This document shows positions 6,678-13,126 of a DNA stretch of 53,792 bases, piece by piece (within the stretch, counting starts at the first letter, position 1; the number at the start of each line of letters is the position of its first letter). The translations under genes and the position numbers were made by a program. Source of the stretch: a virus. Location: the IMG/VR virus record IMGVR_UViG_3300025300_000015, positions 1-53,792 of that record. One strand, given 5' to 3'. The notes below the pieces were generated by a model. The model did not search any database. It saw only the letters and a program-made list of their open reading frames with translations, and was not told the DNA's origin.

Positions 6678-7517
6678 ATGAACATTCAGAACATCAGCGT
6701 GGCAGGAGCAGTCACCTATTGGAAGCTAGGCTGGGCCAACAGGCGGCAACTCATCCTTGAGAGCGAGGACCGTGGCATCAGTGGAAGCTGGGTTCCAGCG
6801 GCGAGAGCCGACATCGCAGTTCTCAAGTCGATCCTTGATCTGCACTTCGGCCAGAAGGAAGACCTCATCCGCCCCCTCAAAGGGCGGGTGGGGTACGAGG
6901 TCGTGCGTGAGACCCGAGGCGATGATCGCAACGGGTACGGACATGTCGTGACAATCACCGTGGAAAACGGCATCGTCGAACGTGATGACGGGCAACCAGA
7001 TGCCGTGTTGCAGAACCAGTTCGATGAGTACAAGGACTTGTTGAGCAACGAGGCACTGAGCGGCGGACTGGTCCGGTACGTTGCAGCGTTGGGCGGAGTT
7101 CCCCTTCGCCCGTCCGGAGCGGTGTACTGGATTCCAGAGGATCGGCTGGCCCAGTGGTCACAGGTTTCCAGTGCCGTGGAAGCGGCCACGGTTGTCGGTG
7201 AGCCATCGGTCTACATCCTGCGGACGCAGTTCGATGAGGCCCTTGTCCGAGCCGTGCGTGACGGCGTGACCTCCGAGGTCGAGTCGAAGATCGGTGATCT
7301 GGAAGACGACATGAACCGCACCGACTTAGGCGAACGTGCCTTCAAGGGCCGCATTGAAATGGCTCGGGAAGCACGGCAGAAACTGAAGCGTTACGAGCGT
7401 GACCTTGAGGTCTCACTGTCAACCCTGTCCGACCGTCTGGTCGAACTGGAAACACAAGCCGCACAAGCCGCGATCCTCGCCAGTGCTAGGGCAGCGGCAG
7501 AAAGGAAGGCATCGTGA
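6678..7517 (+). CDS. Coiled-coil protein of the ATPase/peptidase module
   Basis: 279-aa protein of unknown function between the MoxR-type ATPase and the VWA-type peptidase. Residues 1-150 look globular (GAVTYWKLGWANRRQLIL; a YVAALGGVPLRPSGAVYWIP block). Residues about 190-279 form a long charged coiled coil (VESKIGDLEDDMNRTDLGER to the end). ATG 6678 follows AACTTAGGAGCAACGGC. The stop overlaps the GTG of the peptidase by 4 bp, so the two are translationally coupled. It is probably an adaptor or substrate of the ATPase/peptidase pair. A link to DUF6744 came to mind but was not checked. Confidence 0.7.
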   Translation: MNIQNISVAGAVTYWKLGWANRRQLILESEDRGISGSWVPAARADIAVLKSILDLHFGQKEDLIRPLKGRVGYEVVRETRGDDRNGYGHVVTITVENGIVERDDGQPDAVLQNQFDEYKDLLSNEALSGGLVRYVAALGGVPLRPSGAVYWIPEDRLAQWSQVSSAVEAATVVGEPSVYILRTQFDEALVRAVRDGVTSEVESKIGDLEDDMNRTDLGERAFKGRIEMAREARQKLKRYERDLEVSLSTLSDRLVELETQAAQAAILASARAAAERKAS

Positions 7518-8782
7518 CCATCGCGACTGACAAGATGACAATTCTTGAGCAAGAGGTAGTACGGCTGGGCATGGAGGAAAAAGGCGAGGCGGCGATAGCC
7601 GGGGCGAAGTCCCGTCTCGTCCTCGTCAGCGATGCCCGGACAGTCTTCTTCAGTAATCTCGCACTCCACATGGATGAAAAGCCAAGCTGGCAAATACCAA
7701 CGGCAGCCACGGACGGCAAGAACATTCTTTATAACCCCGAGTGGATCAGTAGCCTGCCGCCAGCCGAGGTGCAGGGGGTGCTGGCCCACGAGGTGATGCA
7801 CTGTGTCCTTGAACACTTCGCACGTCTGGGCAATCGCGACATGCGTAAGGCAAACATCGCGATGGACCTAGCGATCAACCCCATGCTGATCGAAGCTGGC
7901 TTCAGCCTGCCGAGCAGCGTGTGCCTGCCAGACAGGGAGCCGTTCGACAAGTTGAATCTTCCCGCCGAGGCCAGCTTTGAGGAATACTACAGCCTCCTGC
8001 CTGACGAGGATGGCAACGATGGCGGCGAAGACGGCGGCGAAGATGGCGACGAGGGACGCCTTGTCGAGGGCGATGACCCCGGCGGATGCGGTGGAGTTCG
8101 ACCCGCCGCCGACGAGTCCGGGCGACAGGCTGATCAAGCTACGCAGCGGAAGTTGGCCGAGGACTGGAAGCGTCGAGCGACCCAAGCCCATCAGGTGGCA
8201 AAGATGCGTGGCGATCTGCCTGCCGGGATCGACCGTCTCATCGAGGGGATCGAGCGACCACAGGTTCCGTGGACCGAGGTGCTGACGCAGTTCGTAAACA
8301 CGACAGCGAAGAACGACTACGACTGGCGTAAGCCCAATCGTCGGTTCGCCTCGCAGGGTATGTACTTCCCGAGCCTACAGTCCCAAGAGTTGGGCGACTT
8401 GGTCCTCGCCGTGGACACGTCAGGTTCCATCGGCACGGCGGAACTCCGCCAGTTTGCGGGAGAACTCCAAGGAATCCTCGATGCCTTCGACGTTCGCCTG
8501 ACGATTCTGTATCACGACACCGAGGTCTCTCACGTTCAGCAGTGGGAGACAAGCGATGGCCCTCTGAAGCTGGAGGCACGGGGCGGTGGAGGCACCAGCC
8601 ACCACTGCGTGTTCGACTGGATCGAGAGGAACGCAACCGAGGTGACGGCGATGATCTCCCTGACTGACCTGTACACCTCTCTGCCTGACGAGGCTCCGAC
8701 ATACCCCGTGGTGTGGGTATGCACCAGCAACGAGGTAGCCCCGTGGGGACAGACGTTGCCGATAACGGTGAAGGGTGACTGA
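7514..8782 (+). CDS. Predicted metallopeptidase with VWA-like domain (COG3864/DUF2201 type)
   Basis: 422-aa protein. The N-terminal part is a predicted zinc metallopeptidase with HEVMH (HExxH) at residues 92-96 inside LAHEVMHCVLEH. A Gly/Asp/Glu-rich linker (about 163-195) follows. The C-terminal part is a von Willebrand A-like domain with a MIDAS signature DTSGS at 301-305 and a later GGGGTS. This matches the DUF2201/COG3864 peptidases that accompany MoxR ATPases in bacteria. GTG 7514 overlaps the previous stop. A perfect hairpin follows the gene. In a phage the pair could remodel or degrade a host or rival-phage complex; that role is inference. Confidence 0.85.
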   Translation: MTIATDKMTILEQEVVRLGMEEKGEAAIAGAKSRLVLVSDARTVFFSNLALHMDEKPSWQIPTAATDGKNILYNPEWISSLPPAEVQGVLAHEVMHCVLEHFARLGNRDMRKANIAMDLAINPMLIEAGFSLPSSVCLPDREPFDKLNLPAEASFEEYYSLLPDEDGNDGGEDGGEDGDEGRLVEGDDPGGCGGVRPAADESGRQADQATQRKLAEDWKRRATQAHQVAKMRGDLPAGIDRLIEGIERPQVPWTEVLTQFVNTTAKNDYDWRKPNRRFASQGMYFPSLQSQELGDLVLAVDTSGSIGTAELRQFAGELQGILDAFDVRLTILYHDTEVSHVQQWETSDGPLKLEARGGGGTSHHCVFDWIERNATEVTAMISLTDLYTSLPDEAPTYPVVWVCTSNEVAPWGQTLPITVKGD

Positions 8783-8789
8783 TGCACTC

Positions 8790-8815
8790 CCGCCAGCGGG
8801 AAACCGCTGGCGGGG
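8790..8815 (+). terminator. Perfect hairpin closing the ATPase/peptidase module
   Basis: CCCGCCAGCGG-GAAA-CCGCTGGCGGG is an 11-bp perfect stem with a stable GAAA tetraloop, 8 bp after the peptidase stop. The following bases (GGATTCTCAA) lack a clean U run, so termination may be partial. It marks the end of the three-gene module. Confidence 0.5.
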
Positions 8816-8841
8816 GATTCTCAACTACAAGGAGCATGACC

Positions 8842-9093
8842 ATGACCGAACACGCAAAATTCCGTGATCCCAATTGGATGCCGCCAAAACCAGAACCACT
8901 ACCAGCCGCAGACAAGGTAAAAGCCCTGCTTGATGCAGGAAAAAGGGATGAGGCGTACCGATACGCCAAAGCGTACAACGTCAACTGGTTTGAACTAGCG
9001 GAAAAGGGCGAACTATTAAACCTGACGGATCTTCTGGCAGTTAATGATGAAATCCTAGTAGACCACCACACAAGGAGCAACGATGACCAATAA
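8842..9093 (+). CDS. Hypothetical early protein
   Basis: 83-aa hypothetical protein, starting MTEHAKFRDPNWMPPKPEP. A Pro-rich N-terminus is followed by helices (ADKVKALLDAGKRDEAYRYA) and an acidic Leu-rich end. ATG 8842 follows AAGGAGCATGACC; a nearby ATG two codons earlier is less well spaced. The end overlaps the next gene by 11 bp. Confidence 0.65.
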   Translation: MTEHAKFRDPNWMPPKPEPLPAADKVKALLDAGKRDEAYRYAKAYNVNWFELAEKGELLNLTDLLAVNDEILVDHHTRSNDDQ

Positions 9094-9325
9094 GCCCACC
9101 CTTGTAATCGCATACGAAAGCCTTGGTAACGGACTCACTCACCAGCCTCCCGTTTCCCCCAAGAGGAGATCGGGCTACGAGTTCCTGATGCTTGTGGACG
9201 ATGGGACCAAGGACGGCGGCGCGGTGCTGATGATCCTGCCATCGAGTACCAGCGACGACCAACTCCATGCGGTGGCTGACACTATGGGTTGGGATATCAC
9301 GGCAATCGAGAGGCGGCAAAAATGA
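9083..9325 (+). CDS. Hypothetical early protein
   Basis: 80-aa hypothetical protein. ATG 9083 follows AAGGAGCAACG inside the end of the previous gene. The middle has a beta-strand pattern (YEFLMLVDDGTKDGGAVLMI) and the end is helical (DDQLHAVADTMGW). It overlaps the following small basic gene by 4 bp. No family recognised. Confidence 0.65.
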   Translation: MTNKPTLVIAYESLGNGLTHQPPVSPKRRSGYEFLMLVDDGTKDGGAVLMILPSSTSDDQLHAVADTMGWDITAIERRQK

Positions 9326-9456
9326 CTGACCGCAACAGAAAGAATCGACATCAACGTGGCAAGACATATCAGGCAAGGGGCAGGAACTTTAAGCGTGTCG
9401 GGAAGAAGGGACTCGTCAAGAAGAAACAGTTTCGCACTAAGGGAAAAGAAACATGA
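9322..9456 (+). CDS. Tiny very basic protein (44 aa)
   Basis: 44-aa protein, MTDRNRKNRHQRGKTYQARG and on to FRTKGKET, with about 18 Lys or Arg residues and only one acidic residue before the last three. It overlaps the preceding gene by 4 bp and the next gene by 4 bp (ATGA at both ends), so it looks like a coupled real gene despite its size. Such a composition suggests nucleic-acid or ribosome binding; function not known. Confidence 0.6.
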   Translation: MTDRNRKNRHQRGKTYQARGRNFKRVGKKGLVKKKQFRTKGKET

Positions 9457-9479
9457 AAACGAACGAAGTGGTTAACACA
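9439..9479 (+). repeat. 41-bp direct repeat, copy 1
   Basis: Exact copy of 9947-9987. It covers a ribosome-site region (AAGGGAAAAGAAAC), the ATG and the codons for MKTNEVVNT of the gene at 9453. Confidence 0.9.
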
Positions 9480-9869
9480 CAGCTTAAATACGCCGTGGGA
9501 ACGTGGGTTAGGGTCATCCCGGAGTACGAAGGGCATTGGTCTAATGCGTTCTACGATTGGATTAAGGGTCGCGTTGGATATGTGGCAGGACTCAACCCAA
9601 GCTCACGACGAGTGTATCTGATTCAGTTTGCTGGTTCTTATGTGTCCGGCAACAGCAGTGCGCACAACATACTTGAGTCAGATTTAATTTCCGCGCCCGT
9701 GGGCCTATCATTTGCGCCAAAGTGCCAAACTTGCGCCCTTCACCACATTTCGGAGATGTGCCATGCTGATGCGTGTAACCCCAGCAAGAACCCGCACTAC
9801 GCATGTACCGGGTGGTCCGGGATGTGTTGTTTCGGTGGTTCATATTGCAAAAGAACCGCTGACAGATGA
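9453..9869 (+). CDS. Cys-rich protein with duplicated N-terminus
   Basis: 138-aa protein. Its first nine residues, MKTNEVVNT, are identical to those of the gene at 9961 because of a 41-bp repeat. Residues about 13-75 look like a small beta domain (VGTWVRVIPEYEG; GRVGYVAGL), as in KOW or SH3-like folds. The last 50 residues hold eight Cys and several His (CQTCALHH, CHADAC, MCCFGGSYC), a likely metal-binding or disulfide-rich module. The start overlaps the tiny basic gene (ATGA). Function unknown. Confidence 0.7.
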   Translation: MKTNEVVNTQLKYAVGTWVRVIPEYEGHWSNAFYDWIKGRVGYVAGLNPSSRRVYLIQFAGSYVSGNSSAHNILESDLISAPVGLSFAPKCQTCALHHISEMCHADACNPSKNPHYACTGWSGMCCFGGSYCKRTADR

Positions 9870-9942
9870 TGCCGAGGCGAGAGAGGCCAAATGCCTAGAA
9901 GCTGTTCGAATCGCCAGAGACGCGATTCTGGAGGATGAATAA
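9763..9942 (+). CDS. Possible small overlapping protein
   Basis: 59-aa frame starting at ATG 9763, with GGAG 8 bp upstream. It overlaps the end of the Cys-rich gene by 107 bp in another frame. The last 30 residues (EPLTDDAEAREAKCLEAVRI onward) have clear protein-like composition, the first 25 less so. The true start may therefore be a later GTG near 9820. Reported with caution. Confidence 0.4.
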   Translation: MLMRVTPARTRTTHVPGGPGCVVSVVHIAKEPLTDDAEAREAKCLEAVRIARDAILEDE

Positions 9943-9946
9943 TGCC

Positions 9947-9987
9947 AAGGGAAAAGAAACATGAAAACGAACGAAGTGGTTAACACA
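9947..9987 (+). repeat. 41-bp direct repeat, copy 2
   Basis: Exact copy of 9439-9479. It carries the translation start and first nine codons of the gene at 9961. Confidence 0.9.
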
Positions 9988-10221
9988 ACGGTGCGCGATC
10001 TCGAAAACGAAATAGAATTATGGCGATATAGGGCGTGTGCGTGGAAAACAAAGGACGGCGTATTTGTCTCCGGGCACGACGTTGTAATGCATCGTTACGA
10101 GGACGGCAGTCACCTCAATTTCTTAGCCTGTGACCTAACGAAATCCCAGCAGCAGTTCGCCTATTTTGTGAATCGGAAGGGCGAAGGCAAAGCGGTTACC
10201 GAACTGAAGCATACTAGTTAA
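9961..10221 (+). CDS. Hypothetical early protein with duplicated N-terminus
   Basis: 86-aa hypothetical protein beginning with the same MKTNEVVNT as the 9453 gene, then unrelated sequence: VRDLENEIELWRYRACAW, a beta-like GVFVSGHDVVMH block and a mixed end. The 5' repeat includes the ribosome-site region. The two genes therefore share an expression cassette fused to different bodies. No known family. Confidence 0.65.
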   Translation: MKTNEVVNTTVRDLENEIELWRYRACAWKTKDGVFVSGHDVVMHRYEDGSHLNFLACDLTKSQQQFAYFVNRKGEGKAVTELKHTS

Positions 10222-10238
10222 CAGAAAGGAGAAAAACC

Positions 10239-10685
10239 ATGTCGAGCATGAATCTGTACACAGATATGAACAAGGTTTACTGTCAAGCGGGACAGGCGGA
10301 AATGATTATCAACAGAATCCCAACCGATGAGTGGAACAAGGAATCTGTTACAAAGATTCTCCGGCGTTATTCGTATCCGGTCCTAAGAAATCTATCAAAG
10401 ACTTATTGGATGAGCGGAACGCTATACGGTGCTGGGAAACAATTCAAAGAATGGGTCGATGCGGCCTTAGAGGAAGAAAAGCCTCGCTGGATAAAGAACC
10501 TTGTTGCAGAGTTTTGGAATGCCAGAGAGGCATGGCTATACGCTTCTAGGCATGGCTATACCAAAGACATAGAGAAAACCGGCAAAAGGGCGCATGAGGC
10601 GCAATGGGAGCTTGAATGTTTGGGATTCTTCAAAGAGCGGGTGAAAATGCCCACCCTAGATGAATTGGAGAAGGGGACATGTTGA
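10239..10685 (+). CDS. Hypothetical early protein, helical
   Basis: 148-aa helical protein of unknown function. ATG 10239 follows AGAAAGGAGAAAAACC, a strong ribosome site that differs from the AGGAGCA cassette. It is rich in Trp, Lys and Glu (DEWNKESVTKILRRYSYP; FKEWVDAALEEEKPRWIKNL). The segment encoding AWLYASRHGY contains a 20-bp-spaced repeat of GGCATGGCTATA. It overlaps the next gene by 7 bp. Confidence 0.65.
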   Translation: MSSMNLYTDMNKVYCQAGQAEMIINRIPTDEWNKESVTKILRRYSYPVLRNLSKTYWMSGTLYGAGKQFKEWVDAALEEEKPRWIKNLVAEFWNAREAWLYASRHGYTKDIEKTGKRAHEAQWELECLGFFKERVKMPTLDELEKGTC

Positions 10686-11068
10686 AAATGAATGAGACAG
10701 GTCTTGATTGGTCCTTCCTTGAACGCATCGAGGAGCATCTCGGCGAGGAAGAGGTTATCCGCGAGGGGTTGGCTCACGAGGGACCAGGACTCATCATGCG
10801 ATGTCTTGATGTGCCGGGCGACGCCCTGAGCCTCCGTCAATTGGCGAAAGACGTGAACTGCTCAGCCACCTACCTGAGCCGCATCCTGAATGGGCATTTG
10901 ATCTGCTCAAAGACTCTCTATGTGACGTTGAGTCGGAATTTACAAAATCGAACTCGGATTGAGCGGTTAACAGGCAGCAGAAACAGAAGCCAAGGACGAT
11001 GTAGACGCATTAGCAGAAAGGACTTACGCATTTGGGCATCTGCGCAGATGGGAAAAGCTCGAAAATGA
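10679..11068 (+). CDS. XRE-like HTH protein, possibly frameshifted at its end
   Basis: 129-aa frame. Residues about 45-85 form a helix-turn-helix of the XRE or Cro type (LSLRQLAKDVNCSATYLSRI, then a LNGHL turn), so it is a probable transcriptional regulator. The N-terminal 40 residues are acidic. ATG 10679 has AAGGGG 7 bp upstream and overlaps the previous gene. From about residue 95 the composition turns unlike a protein (RNRSQGRCRRISRK), while the +1 frame from about 10976 reads ETEAKDDVDALAERTYAFGH. The tail may therefore be a frameshift or a fused remnant. Confidence 0.6.
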   Translation: MLKMNETGLDWSFLERIEEHLGEEEVIREGLAHEGPGLIMRCLDVPGDALSLRQLAKDVNCSATYLSRILNGHLICSKTLYVTLSRNLQNRTRIERLTGSRNRSQGRCRRISRKDLRIWASAQMGKARK

Positions 11069-11093
11069 AATTAGGGAACCCAAAGGAGCAGAC

Positions 11094-11204
11094 ATGATTG
11101 ACGAACTAACCGGAGCGGTCATCACGGGTGCTTTGTTTCTGTGCTGCTGCGTGTTAAGCGTGGTGATCTGCATGGCTATAAGCGACAAGGAGCAAGACCG
11201 ATGA
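11094..11204 (+). CDS. Tiny single-span membrane protein (36 aa)
   Basis: 36-aa protein: MIDEL, a hydrophobic stretch of about 22 residues with three consecutive Cys (LTGAVITGALFLCCCVLSVV, then ICMAI), and a charged tail SDKEQDR. It is probably one transmembrane helix. ATG 11094 follows AAAGGAGCAGAC, a match to the early-gene cassette. The frame is open about 117 bp upstream with protein-like sequence but no start codon, so it may be the surviving end of a longer gene. A role as a small membrane effector is possible; unproven. Confidence 0.55.
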   Translation: MIDELTGAVITGALFLCCCVLSVVICMAISDKEQDR

Positions 11205-11211
11205 GCAGTGG

Positions 11212-11240
11212 TTGCTAAATAGTACCCCCTGTAGTATAAC
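11212..11240 (+). promoter_or_regulatory. Sigma70-like promoter before the recombinase operon
   Basis: TTGCTA (11212-11217), a 17-bp spacer and TATAAC (11235-11240). Each box differs from consensus at one or two positions. It lies 30 bp before the gene at 11270 and probably starts transcription of the recombinase, exonuclease and annealing-protein genes. Confidence 0.6.
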
Positions 11241-11269
11241 CGCTACACAACACAACCAAGGAGTAACCA

Positions 11270-11575
11270 ATGGAACCCACTAGACCCCCCACCCCGCTAG
11301 GGGTGGAGTACGCCAAGGAATCAAAGAACCCCCTGCCTGTCGTGCAACTGTACACAGTAGGGCAGATCGCTGACAGGCTTGACATTCGCCTCCACAACGT
11401 GCTGTACATGATCAAGAAGCTGGCGATCAAGGAACACGGCAGGGCTGGAGTAGCCCGTGTGTTCAGCCCGGACATTATCACAACCCTGCGGGGAGAACTC
11501 CGCAGGCGACGAAAGCTAGATAAAAGCAGGGAGAAGGCCCGCACGCTCCGAGAGGAAAAGGAGCAAGTGGCATGA
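11270..11575 (+). CDS. MerR/excisionase-like DNA-binding protein
   Basis: 101-aa protein with an HTH-like segment at about residues 25-65 (LYTVGQIADRLDIRLHNVLY, then MIKKLAIKEHGRAG). This matches MerR-type or excisionase-type winged helices that begin with a YTVGQIA motif. The C-terminus is a basic charged helix. ATG 11270 follows AAGGAGTAACCA. It overlaps the serine recombinase by 4 bp (GCATGA), so the pair may work together as a directionality factor or regulator of the recombinase. That role is inferred from linkage. Confidence 0.7.
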   Translation: MEPTRPPTPLGVEYAKESKNPLPVVQLYTVGQIADRLDIRLHNVLYMIKKLAIKEHGRAGVARVFSPDIITTLRGELRRRRKLDKSREKARTLREEKEQVA

Positions 11576-12270
11576 CTACGGCTACCGGATATGTGCGAGT
11601 ATCCACCGAGCAGCAGGCAGGCGAAGGCATATCTCTGGACGACCAGAGAACTCGCATCAAAGCCTTCTGCAAGGGGCGAGGCTGGGACTTGCTGAACATC
11701 TACGCCGACGAGGGACGCAGCGGAGGCCGTGCGGACAACAGGCCGGGGCTATGGGAGGCGGTGGAGAGTGCGGCTGGCGGTGTTCTTGTCGTGTATGACC
11801 TGTTCAGGCTCAGCCGCTCTGTGTCTGATGCCTGCAAGATTCTCAACAGGCTCCAAGACATCAAGGCCGACTGGGTCTCGATGACCGAGGGCAACATGAT
11901 CGACACGACCACGAGCGGCGGCAACCTCATGTTCCATGTCCTCTTGGCTATCGGCCAGTACCAGCGGCAGCAGACCAGTGAGCGTTGCAAGCAGGTTGTC
12001 AAGTGGAAGCGAGGCAGGGGAGAGCGGTGCGGCAAAGTCCCCTACGGATACCGCCTGAACCCGGACGGCAAGAGAATGGAGATCGACAGAGACGAGCAGG
12101 AGACTATCCGTATTGCCAGAGAACTCCGGACAAAAGGTATGTCGTGCAGGAAGATCGGGCGGCATCTGGAGGAGGACGGTCGCTTGCCACGGAACGGCAA
12201 GTCGTGGTGGCAAACCACGATACGGAAGTTCGTGGATTTTGACAGAGACTTTTACCCAACGGTGACGTGA
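11572..12270 (+). CDS. Small serine recombinase (resolvase/invertase family)
   Basis: 232-aa serine recombinase. The catalytic domain begins GYVRVSTEQQ with the nucleophile Ser at residue 11 and Arg at 9, and has the RLSRS motif in VYDLFRLSRSVSD at about residues 80-85. The long helix E region is followed by a short basic DNA-binding part with an HTH (GMSCRKIGRHLEEDGRLP, then a WWQTTIRKF wing). At 232 aa it is longer than Hin or Gin but much shorter than phage serine integrases. It is more likely a resolvase, for dimer resolution or inversion, than an integrase. It is coupled to the MerR-like gene upstream. Confidence 0.85.
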   Translation: MTTATGYVRVSTEQQAGEGISLDDQRTRIKAFCKGRGWDLLNIYADEGRSGGRADNRPGLWEAVESAAGGVLVVYDLFRLSRSVSDACKILNRLQDIKADWVSMTEGNMIDTTTSGGNLMFHVLLAIGQYQRQQTSERCKQVVKWKRGRGERCGKVPYGYRLNPDGKRMEIDRDEQETIRIARELRTKGMSCRKIGRHLEEDGRLPRNGKSWWQTTIRKFVDFDRDFYPTVT

Positions 12271-12271
12271 T

Positions 12272-13126
12272 ATGATAACCGAGCGACAGCGAAACAGGCA
12301 CCACCTGCACCTTGGCTCCTCCGATATGGCGGCGGTCCTTGGTCTCAACCCGTGGCGTTCGCCCGTGGATGTGTGGCTGGCGAAGACCCAGAGGGTTCCG
12401 CCCACCCCTGCCAACGGAGCCATGCTGTTTGGGACTTACTTTGAGCCGGGCGTAATCCAAGCCGCCGAGGATGGCATGATCGACGGCCTGCCCGAGATGG
12501 AAATCACCCAAGCCCACAACGAACGGAGAGTCCCTCTGTCTCCCATCTTGGATCACCATGACGGAAGAGTAGTGGAGACCGGAGAACCCGTTGAGATCAA
12601 GACTGTGGGCCTGCGTGGGCCTGTCTCGGACCAGTGGGGGGCCATCGGTACGGGCGAGGTTCCGCCAAGCGTCTATGTCCAGTGCCATGTGCATCTGATG
12701 GCACTGCCCAAGTCGCAAGCCTGCTGGGTGATCACGGCAGATGGCTCACGAGGGTTCGCGTGGTTCCGGGTGGACCGCAACGAGGAGGTTTGCGGCGGCA
12801 TCCTTCACGAGTCTCGCCGCTTCTGGAAGGAGAACGTGGAGGCTGACGTGTGTCCCGAGGGGTCCGCATCCCTTGATCTACTCAAGCAGGTAAAGCGTGA
12901 GCCGGGAAGTATAATGGAAGTTCCTGTCCACCTAATTCAAGACTGGATTTCTTCCAGAGAACTCCGCCTGAAAGCAGAGCGGGAAGAAGGTGAAGCCAAG
13001 GCTAGTCTCCTTCAAGTAATGGGGGACTGCGAGGCAGCCAAGGCGGGAGGCCAGATGGTTACCTATATGCCACCGGAGCGTCCGGTGCTGAGAGTGAAGC
13101 AGGTTAAACAAGGAGCAGTGATATGA
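12272..13126 (+). CDS. YqaJ-type phage recombination exonuclease
   Basis: 284-aa nuclease of the YqaJ/lambda-exonuclease type (PD-(D/E)XK fold). It trims double-stranded DNA ends 5'-3' to make single strands for annealing. Visible features are GSSD at residues 15-18, FGTYFEPG with Glu 58, a catalytic Asp near 94 in SPILDHHDG, the EIK motif at 109-111 and YVQCHVHLMAL with Gln 137. The C-terminal 90 residues are helical. It starts 2 bp after the recombinase stop. Its stop overlaps the next gene (ATGA), a probable annealing protein, so the two form a recombination pair. Confidence 0.85.
   Translation: MITERQRNRHHLHLGSSDMAAVLGLNPWRSPVDVWLAKTQRVPPTPANGAMLFGTYFEPGVIQAAEDGMIDGLPEMEITQAHNERRVPLSPILDHHDGRVVETGEPVEIKTVGLRGPVSDQWGAIGTGEVPPSVYVQCHVHLMALPKSQACWVITADGSRGFAWFRVDRNEEVCGGILHESRRFWKENVEADVCPEGSASLDLLKQVKREPGSIMEVPVHLIQDWISSRELRLKAEREEGEAKASLLQVMGDCEAAKAGGQMVTYMPPERPVLRVKQVKQGAVI

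Noticed and set aside
5602-8782. Phage CobS/CobT cobalt-chelatase genes
   Set aside because: The ATPase is MoxR-like in general, but the VWA partner carries an N-terminal HExxH peptidase domain, which CobT lacks.
9439-9987. 41-bp repeat as attL/attR
   Set aside because: Both copies contain the same translation start and lie 0.5 kb apart inside an ordinary early operon with no integrase between them.
11572-12270. Phage integrase with attachment sites
   Set aside because: The recombinase is too short for a large serine integrase and no attachment-site pair was seen.
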